Notes under the pieces: generated by a model
Databases searched by the model: none
The model's input: only the letters and a program-made list of their open reading frames with translations
What the model was told of the DNA's origin: nothing
In this document: positions 16,363 through 22,652 of the stretch, one piece after another
How positions within the stretch are numbered: position 1 is the first letter of the stretch
Layout: every line of letters starts with the position of its first letter
Program-made: the position numbers and the translations under genes
Origin: Symbiodinium natans
Lineage: Eukaryota; Sar; Dinophyceae; Suessiales; Symbiodiniaceae
NCBI GenBank assembly: GCA_905221605.1
Contig: CAJNDS010002238.1
Span: 442,501-465,152, forward strand
Direction: 5' to 3'
DNA length: 22,652 nucleotides

Positions 16363-19300
16363 CACATACACATACACATACATACATACAGCCTCAACTT
16401 TAGCCTGCTTCTTCGCCACGAGTTTCCCTCCAAAGCTCGAAAGCCTCGAGCGGCCCCCGAAGCTCGTAAACTCGACCGTCAGCACTCCAAGCCGCGGCAC
16501 CTCTTAAACCCAGGCCCTAAACCCTAAACCCTAAACCCTAAACCCTAAACCCTCAACCCGAAACCCGAAACCCTAAACCCTAAACCCTAAACCCTAAACC
16601 CTAAACCCTAAACCCTAAACCCTAAACCCTAAACCCTAAACCCCACCCCTCAGCTCACCCCTTAAAGACCCCCTAGCCATGATACCCTTGAAACCTTACG
16701 GACAGGCAGCGTCTGGTGGGCGCCCAAGTGGTGCGGTTGGGTGCTATTTCCCTCACGGGAACTTCATGCTGTAGGCGTATGGGGATTAGGGTAGGGTCTA
16801 GGGCTTAGGGTGTAGGGTTTATGGGTTTAGCTTAAGGCTGGTACTTGAGTTCATAGACGATCAGACGATCAGGGCCAACCAGTCTGTGTGATTCCGACGT
16901 CAAGGTTTCAATGTTATAGAACCAAAGGCACCCTTGTGAGGGATTAGACTGCGCGGACACTCTTGCTACACTTGCCAGCGGCTTTGCTTAGTTTGGCATT
17001 GATCCAAATGATCGAAATCATCAAGGCGGCCTGACTTGTGTTACGGACTTTGGGCGGTTAGGGAGTTTGCACTGCTCCCTCTCACGGCGGAAATTTGATA
17101 TCTACCACGGCTCGTGGCTTCTGGCTTCTGGGGGTAGTGTGTTTGGTTGGCATAGACCCCGAAACGGCCTAAACTCTAAACTCTACACTCTAAACTCTAA
17201 ACTCTAAACTCTAAACCCTAAACCCTAAACCCTAAACCCTAAACCCTAAACCCAAAACCTCTAAACCCTAAACCCTAAACCCCTGTCAAAACCCCAAACA
17301 GCTCAGGACCTCGGTTCAATGCCTTCGCAGACTCAGATGAGGAGGGTGCGCCGCACCCGAAGCCCCCAAGCAACCCCCACTCTTAGACCCAGAGCCGCAA
17401 CAACACTAAAGCCAAAAGCACCAAACCTGCTAAAGCCCTAAACCCTAAACCCTAAACCCTAAACCCTAAACCCTAAACCCTAAACCCTAAACCCTAAACC
17501 CTAAACCCCTCATACACTAAAGCTGCGGCCCCTCCCCAAAAGTCAAGCCTCCCAGGTGGCTTGCTATACTTTGAAACCCGAAGACCTGAAGCCCTTAACC
17601 CGAAAACTCATACCTGAAGCCATAAACCCCTAAACTCCTAAATCCTATAGACCGCCCCATTTTCTCCATAGGCCTCTGCGTTTGAAACAGCCTTGGGGCG
17701 CGAAAGCCATTCAATCCAGCGAGGGTTGAGGGGATTAGGGCTTTCGGAGTTTCGGGGCCTTAGGGTTTGAGGTGGGCTTGTAAATCCTAAACCCTAAACC
17801 CTAAACCCTAAACCCTAAACCCTAAACCCTAAACCCTAAACCCTAAACCCTAAACCCTAAACCCAGGATGACGTTTGGGTTTTGGTTTCGGGGTTCCCGG
17901 TTTTGGGATGCTGTGCAGGGGTAGAATGGCGTTTCGGTCTTCCGTGCCTCCAAGAGCCGAAGCCCCAAATTCTGGGTTTAGGGTTTAGGGTTTAGGGTTA
18001 GCCCTTCGCAATGTTGCTGGGATGGAATGCTTCGGGGGTTGAGGGCATATTCCAGACTCCGTGCCCATGTTGCCTGCCTTCTTAACTGTGCATTATAGCT
18101 ACAAGGCAAAGTTTCAACAGAACCGGCAGGCCGTAGCAACCTTCGCAAACACCCCTACACCCTACACCCTACACCCTACACCCTACACCCTACTCCCTAC
18201 ACCCTACACCCTACACCCTACACCCTACACCCTACACCCTACACCCTACACCCTACACCCTACACCCTAAACCCTAAACCCTAAACCCTAAACCCAAGTC
18301 CTTCCTGCCAGAAGCAAAGCCGAAAGACGGGCTCTCCTCCAAAGCTGGGCTCAGCACGGCCACCGCGGCCGACGCTTTCACGAAGCGCCTCGACGTATTT
18401 CGGGGTTTGGGGCTTGGAGTTTTAGGGTTTAGGGTTCTAGGGGTTTTGGGGGTTTAGGGGTTTAGGGGTTTAGGGTTTAGGGTTTAGGGTTTAGGGTTTC
18501 GGGGTGTTTACAGCTTATTTCGGGCTTATGATAGTTCCTATGGACCTACACTAGCAAGTAGGCACCAAGGCGGTAGGTTTTGGCACGAATGATGCATGGT
18601 TGGTTCAGCGTCTGCATGTATGGGGATCACGTTTATTATAGGGACTGAGAGTTTAGGGGATTGAGGGTGTGGGGATTGCGGACAGGCCTCTCAGATTATG
18701 GGGGGTTCAGCGTCTAGGGCGCTCAGACAATTCTCTTTCTGCCAAATACTGTCCCCTTAGCCCTAAACCCTAAACCCTAAACCCTAAGCCCTAAACCCTA
18801 AACCCTAAACCCCAAACCCTATTTCGCGTTGGCCTAGAAGTTCCCAGCTCTGAGCTGCAGCTTTCCCAAACCCCAATATGGGGGGGTTTACGCAAAAACA
18901 AGGGAGCCCAAATATGGATCCCCAAATGGTAGGATGCCCTTCTAACGTGAAGTACCCCTAATTTCCCAAACCCCAATAGAAGGGGGGGTCGGTTCACCCG
19001 AGCCGAGGCTCCGCCCATGTCATGTATGCTCACCTTACCCAAAAAATCCCTAAGCCTAGGAAACCCCAAAGCCCTTCTTAAAATTCATCCATATCCTTTG
19101 TTCATTTGTTCATCCACGCTGCTTGTGTGCGCATTCTCGACAGTCTCCAGCTGCTGGTGTTCTGGAGAGTCACACGAGTCATGAAGTTTGACTTTGGGAC
19201 ACCAGAGGCCCTGTTTCCCGATGTCATGGGCCCCACCAAACTCTAACCCCCCCATGCCCAAACCCTGAAACCCTAAGCCCTGAAGCCTGAAACTCTCCGT

Positions 19301-21973
19301 CTGTGCCACGGCCAAGGAAGCAGTGGGAGGCCGCTTGGGATCAGGTTGAGGGTTGAGTACTTGGGATTTGGTCAAGACACAGGCTACAGCAGGCGCAAAA
19401 CACCAAGCTGGCCTTGTTTCAGCCTAAAGACAGATGTACGAACAGGCACTATCGCTTATTTTTGAGGCTGCCGAAAGCCACATTACAAAAGCTGCAATTC
19501 AGAAACCTTGCATTTTCTCTCAGGCTGTATATTCTGGGTCATGATGGAGTCGATGTTTTCACTTCTGATGCCCTTACACCCCTCCTAAACGGCTCTCAAC
19601 TACAAATCCACGCTTTACAGCGATATAGGCCCGGATTGCCAGATGTTGATAGCATCTGTGCGTCTGACGTCTTCCAGATCACGAGCCTTTTTTGGTTACA
19701 GGGTTTTACTTCTATACGATAATAGATATGGTCTGCATGGCACATTTTGGCAGGATATGATCGCTGCAATGCCGGCCTTGGCCTGGCACGACTTGAAGGT
19801 TGAGCACCAGCGAGATCACCAATGATGATTTTCACTTTGGCTCCGCGTCCGCACCGGGTTGGTTGCAACTCGCCTTCGTCAAGGCGGCCTGCGTGCTGGT
19901 CATTTGCGAATGTGGCCACACAGGCAAACGATTCTGCCTGGACCAAGCCGGACGTGTGTGAAGGCAACTCTGGACATAGGCCCCTAAGCCCTAAACCCTA
20001 AGCCCTAAACCCTAAGCCCCCTAAACCCTAAGCCCCCTAAACCCTAAACCCTAAACACTGAACCCTAAACCCTGAACCCTCAACCCTAGGCCTTTTAGGG
20101 TTCGGGGGTTAGGGAGTTTCAGCCCCCCAGCCCCCCAGCCCTCTTCCCCCCCCTCCGGCCGATTTACCAAAGGACACATCTGAGATTTTCTGTATGGTAC
20201 GGCAAGCCCTTAACGTCTCAGATTGCAAGGGGGCCCTGCTTTTGGGGCTATGGGGTGTGTACCCGAAACCCTTATACAAACCCTGAGGGGTTTAGGGTTT
20301 GGGCCTTGGCTCTGCAGTTAAAGTCCTTTTGAGGGGCTTCGGTTCAGGGTTTAGGGTTCCGGGTTTAGGGTTCAGGGCCCAGGGTTTTGCGCCTAGGCCT
20401 CGGGTTGGTATATGGAGTGTCGAAGATTCCGAGGAGCCCTCCAGTCAGAAGTATGCCCTTTTTGTAAGGCTTAGAAGTAGAATGGCCCTATCTATAAGCC
20501 CAATAGTGATAAGTGCCCATGAACCGGCATGGAAAGCTCGGAGTCCTCGTCAGAAGCGGGGTGAAGTCCGGAGCCTTGCTAAGTCCGCAAGGTGGTCCAG
20601 CGCCTGAAGATCAACTATCAAGACCAAGTTGCACCTTGACTTGAAGAGTTTTTAAGGAACTTTTCTCAAGTGATTGAGGTTTTCGGAGTTCAGAGTTTAC
20701 CTGCGCAGGCCGAGTGCAAGCGCCCCTTGAAGCTAAACAGGCTTATAGAGGGTACCTGAATTAGGCATTTTCGGGCCCTGGGGACCAAAACACTAGACCC
20801 TAAACCGTGAAACCCCAATGTCGACCCTTGAAGCCAAGCGTGAGCACGAAAACCCTAAACCCCGAACCTTAAACCCCTAAACCCTAAGCCCTGAGCCCTA
20901 AACCCTAAGCTGAGGATAAGAAGAACAAAAAGGAGGAGAAGCTGAGGCCCACCGTGCCAGGTCGTTCTCAAACCCCGAAGCACCAAACTCGAAGGGCCAT
21001 CGCCCCGCAAGGCCCAGGGATTTAGAGTTTAGGGTTTAGGGTTTAGGGTTTGGGGTTTGGCCGGTCTGGCATCTGGCCATGTTTTGTGCTTCTGCCTGCT
21101 ATGTGGGTTTCCAGTGCAACCAACCCCCCACATAATAACCCCCTTCCCCCTCCCCGGCCTTCACCCCTACCCCCAAGTCCCGTAGCGCCTTTGTTTTTTT
21201 TGTGCGACATTGAGAACTAGCCTCTCAGCACTCTAGTGAGGGGTCCAAGCTATAAGCCCAAGCCCTTAAGACCCTTAAAGCATTCGCCCTAAATTAACCC
21301 TACATCCCCAAGCCCTGAGACACAATGTTGGGTATGGCGGAAGACACACGTGGCATAAGCAGGTATCTGCTCTTACGCGCGAACTTCCGAACGAAGTTTT
21401 AAGATTGAAGGTTCGGGGTTTTCAGGTGCAGGGTCAGAGTTTAACGTTTAGGGTTCAGGGAGGCCTGTCCTGGCAGGAAGAAGCTCGAAAAGAAGACTCG
21501 AGACAAGGACCGCACTTCTGGATGGGTAGGCTGCCCTCCATTCATCGGCAGTTCTCTCGGGCGCTGCGCCCTCTATGTAGAGAATCATAACTTGGCAACC
21601 TATTGCTAATTTGTTGGTTTTTTATGCGGGGGCTTACGATAATGTGAGACCCTTGTTGTACACTCACAAATAGTACGATCCCCTTATAATCGGGACCCCC
21701 TCCCCCTCTGTGTAGAGTGGGGCGTGGCAGCTCTTGGGGCCTAGCCCGAAACCGTACGCCAGGTCGGGGGGTGCAAGGAGGCTGTTCCCTAGCCCTAAAC
21801 CCTAAACCCTAAACCCTAAACCCTAAACCCTAAACCCTAAACCCTAAACCCTAAACCCTAAACCCTAAACCCTAAACCCTAAACCCTAAACCCTAAACCC
21901 TCGAATCCCTGAAGTCCTTCCGCGCACCCATGAGGAGCTGAAGAAAGCCAAGGAGATGGCGGAGGAGGAGGAG
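14466..21973 (+). CDS. unidentified Lys/Ser/Glu-rich low-complexity protein, multi-exon
   Basis: Not recognised. Seven short exons join in frame: MGKKRKKSSSSSDSD, then SDSAPEPAEDKKQKKGAPKA, a 15-nt exon DSDEE, a 31-codon exon with AKPKDGLSSKAG and TAADAFTKRLDVFR, then EDKKNKKEEKL, then KKLEKKTRDKDRTSGW and ELKKAKEMAEEEEA. Phases agree at all six junctions, and split codons give D, E, A and R. The composition (basic patch, then poly-Ser/Asp, then charged coil) resembles disordered N-termini of nuclear RNA- or chromatin-binding proteins, but this is composition only. The gene may end at the TAG at 21980-21982 or continue beyond the window through a GC donor at 21974. An upstream exon at 13477 is possible. 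Confidence 0.7.
14537..14600 (+). repeat. TTTAGGG array
   Basis: Canonical and slightly degenerate G-strand units starting 27 nt after the gene 2 exon 1 donor. Confidence 0.93.
14794..14910. repeat. AT-rich ATT/AGT trinucleotide island
   Basis: Imperfect ATT, ACT, AGT and GAT words over about 115 bp, similar in kind to the island at 9751-9887. Confidence 0.8.
15164..15240 (-). repeat. CCCTAAA array with CCCGAAA units
   Basis: Canonical units interleaved with three CCCGAAA variants. Confidence 0.95.
15393..15505 (-). repeat. CCCTAAA array
   Basis: About 15 perfect units. Confidence 0.97.
15876..15985 (-). repeat. CCCTAAA array with a CCCTGAA block
   Basis: About seven consecutive CCCTGAA variant units (about 15926-15973) between canonical units. 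Confidence 0.96.
16039..16099 (+). CDS. gene 2 exon 2
   Basis: Reads SDSAPEPAEDKKQKKGAPKA plus one base. Acceptor CCGAG at 16034-16038. GT donor at 16100 (GCGG|GTGGGT). It continues the Ser/Asp run of the previous exon. Phase 0 to 1. Confidence 0.72.
16154..16390. repeat. TA / CATATA / CATACA microsatellite
   Basis: TA runs mixed with CATATA hexamers and then CATACA units, about 235 bp. Confidence 0.93.
16514..16646 (-). repeat. CCCTAAA array
   Basis: Canonical units with a short CCCGAAA interruption near 16555-16570. Confidence 0.97.
17171..17285 (-). repeat. ACTCTAA block then CCCTAAA array
   Basis: Six consecutive CTCTAAA-type variant units switch abruptly to canonical CCCTAAA units. 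Confidence 0.94.
17331..17345 (+). CDS. gene 2 exon 3 (15-nt micro-exon)
   Basis: Two bases complete an Asp codon with the G left by exon 2, then SDEE plus one base. Acceptor TTCGCAG at 17324-17330. GT donor at 17346 (GAGG|GTGCGC). Phase 1 to 1. The acidic serine theme and phase agreement on both sides support it despite its size. Confidence 0.6.
17434..17508 (-). repeat. CCCTAAA array
   Basis: About ten perfect units. Confidence 0.97.
17785..17867 (-). repeat. CCCTAAA array
   Basis: About eleven perfect units. Confidence 0.97.
18150..18296 (-). repeat. CCCTACA variant array ending in CCCTAAA
   Basis: About sixteen CCCTACA units with one CCCTACT, then four canonical CCCTAAA units, ending 15 nt before the acceptor. 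Confidence 0.97.
18312..18404 (+). CDS. gene 2 exon 4
   Basis: Two bases complete a Glu codon, then AKPKDGLSSKAGLSTATAAD and AFTKRLDVFR plus one base. Acceptor TGCCAG at 18306-18311. GT donor at 18405 (CGGG|GTTTGG). Phase 1 to 1. The least repetitive part of the protein, so the best query for homology. Confidence 0.72.
18418..18505 (+). repeat. TTTAGGG/TTTAGGGG array
   Basis: Degenerate TTTTAGGG and TTTAGGGG units become canonical TTTAGGG at the right end. Confidence 0.92.
18761..18822 (-). repeat. CCCTAAA array
   Basis: About eight units including CCCTAAG. Confidence 0.93.
19983..20090 (-). repeat. CCCTAAG/CCCTAAA tract
   Basis: Alternating CCCTAAG and CCCTAAA with CCCCCTAAA insertions, a two-unit higher-order pattern. 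Confidence 0.9.
20910..20946 (+). CDS. gene 2 exon 5
   Basis: Two bases complete an Ala codon, then EDKKNKKEEKL plus AG. The acceptor AG (20908-20909) is the end of a CCCTAAG telomeric unit. GC donor at 20947 (CTGAG|GCCCAC), the same GAG|GC shape as SMC3 exon i. The split AG plus G gives Arg. Confidence 0.68.
20947..21476 (+). other. gene 2 intron (GC-AG)
   Basis: G-strand array at 21021-21060. The acceptor is preceded only by degenerate G-strand words, the second exception to the C-strand rule. The rest is unique, with C-rich stretches near 21120-21180. Confidence 0.6.
21021..21060 (+). repeat. TTTAGGG array
   Basis: Short G-strand array ending in TTTGGGG units. Confidence 0.9.
21477..21525 (+). 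CDS. gene 2 exon 6
   Basis: One base completes Arg, then KKLEKKTRDKDRTSGW. Acceptor TGGCAG at 21471-21476. GT donor at 21526 (TGG|GTAGGC). A GA donor at 21508 (AAG|GACCGC) would also keep phase 0 and shorten the exon by six codons. Confidence 0.65.
21526..21934 (+). other. gene 2 intron (GT-AG)
   Basis: Unique sequence followed by a C-strand array (21794-21902) ending 32 nt before the acceptor. Confidence 0.6.
21794..21902 (-). repeat. CCCTAAA array
   Basis: About 15 perfect units. Confidence 0.97.
21935..21973 (+). CDS. gene 2 exon 7
   Basis: Reads ELKKAKEMAEEEEA in the reading-through form. With a GC donor at 21974 (GAG|GCGCTA) the exon ends after EEEE in phase 0. Without splicing the frame stops at TAG 21980-21982. 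Acceptor CATGAG at 21929-21934. A G-strand array begins about 20 nt later, as expected after a donor in this locus. Confidence 0.6.
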
Positions 21974-21992
21974 GCGCTATAGGGCGCTAAGT

Positions 21993-22140
21993 CTTTAGGG
22001 AGTTTAGGGGTTTAGGGGCCCTTTAGGGAGTTTAGGGGTTTAGGGGCCCTTTAGGGAGTTTAGGGTTTAGGGTTTAGGGTTTAGGGGTTTAGGGGTTTAG
22101 GGGTTTAGGGGCCCTTTAGGGAGTTTAGGGGTTTAGGGGC
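21993..22140 (+). repeat. 28-bp tandem repeat of TTTAGGGG words with GGGGCCC
   Basis: The unit (CTTTAGGGAGTTTAGGGG followed by TTTAGGGGCC) occurs three to four times, interrupted by a canonical TTTAGGG stretch. Confidence 0.92.
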
Positions 22141-22186
22141 CCTCTGGGTCCTTTGAGTTTGGATTTAACCAGGCTCTTGAGGTTAC

Positions 22187-22226
22187 AGTTTAGGGTTTAG
22201 GGTTTAGGGTTTAGGGTTTAGGGTTC
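22187..22226 (+). repeat. TTTAGGG array
   Basis: About five and a half canonical units. Confidence 0.93.
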
Positions 22227-22345
22227 AGCATCTCTGGTCCAAGCATTCACTAGTTGAGCAGCTTTCAAGGCCACAGGGGAATACCCACCCGCCCATTGGG
22301 TCCCACACCATTAGGAAAAATATCCAACCTCCTTCTTCTCTAGGC

Positions 22346-22506
22346 ACGTGGTCAACAGAATGGATTTGTTAACCACATGTTTCTGTTTCAAGCGGACAAG
22401 AAAACCAAACGTGGTCAACAGAATGGATTTGTCAACCACATGTTTCTGTTTCAAGCGGACAAGAAAACCAACGTGGTCAACAGAATGGATTGTTAACCAC
22501 ATGTTT
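22346..22506. repeat. 63-bp tandem repeat, three copies, last one partial
   Basis: Copies begin at 22346, 22409 and 22471 and are nearly identical. Each carries an imperfect inverted repeat (GTGGTCAACA and TGTTAACCAC). The 88-codon reverse-strand frame over it is only the repeat read through. Confidence 0.95.
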
Positions 22507-22507
22507 A

Positions 22508-22652
22508 CATTCGGGAACTTATTCTTTGGAAGCCATCTTGAGTTCTTGAGTCGTTTGAGGGGCTTCAGGGGCCTCAAAAACAGGCGCGGTCATTCGGGAA
22601 CTTATTCTTTGGAAGCCATCTTGAATCGCTTGACTGTTTTGAGGGGCTCCAG
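22508..22652. repeat. 83-bp tandem repeat, second copy cut by the window edge
   Basis: Copies begin at 22508 and 22591. The first 34 bases are identical and the remainder is about 80% similar. Probably the start of a satellite or a different element beyond the window. Confidence 0.9.

Larger units (their letters stand above)
16100..17330 (+). other. gene 2 intron (GT-AG)
   Basis: TA/CATATA microsatellite at 16154-16390, C-strand arrays at 16514-16646 and 17171-17285, unique sequence between. The apparent reverse-strand ORFs over the microsatellite are low-complexity artefacts. Confidence 0.65.
17346..18311 (+). other. gene 2 intron (GT-AG)
   Basis: C-strand arrays at 17434-17508, 17785-17867 and 18150-18296 (mostly CCCTACA) with a short G-strand patch at 17976-18000. 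No other gene is seen. Confidence 0.65.
18405..20909 (+). other. gene 2 intron (GT-AG) with inverted telomeric ends
   Basis: G-strand array at 18418-18505 and C-strand tracts at 18761-18822, 19983-20090 and 20846-20908. The segment 19390-19980 is unique with overlapping open frames on both strands (19414-19722 + and 19596-19967 -). Neither is recognised or flanked by splice-like arrays, so I leave them uncalled. Confidence 0.6.

Noticed and set aside
16126-16500. Reverse-strand ORFs of 124 and 78 codons
   Set aside because: They are translations of the TA/CATATA microsatellite (runs of Y, V, I and C) and have no gene-like composition.
16690-16740. Possible extra gene 2 exon after the array at 16514-16646
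   Set aside because: The in-phase reading is rich in Trp and Cys, unlike the protein, and direct joining of exons 2 and 3 already keeps frame.
18061-18270. Forward ORF ending in TPYTLHPTPYTLHP
   Set aside because: The tail is the CCCTACA array; the rest has no recognisable features.
19741-19760. Possible spliced-leader relic around CATTTTGGC
   Set aside because: Only a short core resembles the dinoflagellate leader; the rest does not match.
19414-19967. Overlapping ORFs on both strands, 102 and 123 codons
   Set aside because: No recognised motif, overlapping each other on opposite strands inside a gene 2 intron. Left uncalled, though the region is unusually free of telomeric words.
22311-22577. 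Reverse-strand 88-codon ORF
   Set aside because: It covers the 63-bp tandem repeat, and its protein repeats with it.
1-22652. CRISPR array reading of the regular short repeats
   Set aside because: The repeats are contiguous heptamers without spacers, and the genes are eukaryotic with introns.

Overview
The window is eukaryotic nuclear DNA and most probably comes from a dinoflagellate. It is full of plant/alveolate-type telomere repeats (CCCTAAA on the + strand, or its complement TTTAGGG). These arrays do not form a chromosome cap. They sit inside the introns of protein-coding genes. The dinoflagellate call rests on telomere unit TTTAGGG, GC-rich exons, and splice donors that mix GT, GC and GA while every acceptor is AG. 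No species can be named from the sequence alone. Bacterial features (operons, RBS, CRISPR, IS elements) are absent, and almost all long ORFs are chance or low-complexity readings.

Region 448-11722 (+ strand) is the 3' part of a gene for SMC3, the cohesin core ATPase. About thirteen tiny exons, most 33-68 nt long, encode the end of the C-terminal coiled coil and almost the whole C-terminal ATPase lobe. The ABC signature LSGGQ, the Walker B/D-loop stretch (FYLFDEIDAALD) and the TTFRPE switch motif are all intact. Consecutive exons join in frame, with split codons restored at three junctions. The N-terminal portion (roughly 1000 residues in relatives) must lie upstream of the window. The true 3' end is unresolved; three possible ends are noted.

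Region about 13.5-22.0 kb (+ strand) holds a second gene with the same build. Seven short exons (14459-21973), and perhaps one more upstream, join in frame into a lysine/serine/glutamate-rich low-complexity protein that I do not recognise. One exon is only 15 nt. Its first confident exon has an ATG 7 nt after an AG acceptor, which could be a trans-splicing site or an ordinary internal acceptor.

Introns make up about 95% of the SMC3 region. In 18 of 20 proposed acceptors a CCCTAAA-type array lies within about 65 nt upstream. In at least 8 cases a TTTAGGG-type array begins within about 75 nt downstream of the donor. Many introns therefore carry inverted telomeric arrays at their two ends. This polarity is the main novel signal: the arrays may supply branch-point/pyrimidine tracts, or pair to bring the splice sites together.

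Other contents are blocks of variant telomere units (CCCTACA, CCCTGAA, CCCCAAA, TTAGGGC/TTCGGGC), two AT-rich trinucleotide islands, a TA/CATATA microsatellite, an orphan coding-like exon inside an SMC3 intron, and 63-bp and 83-bp tandem repeats at the right edge.
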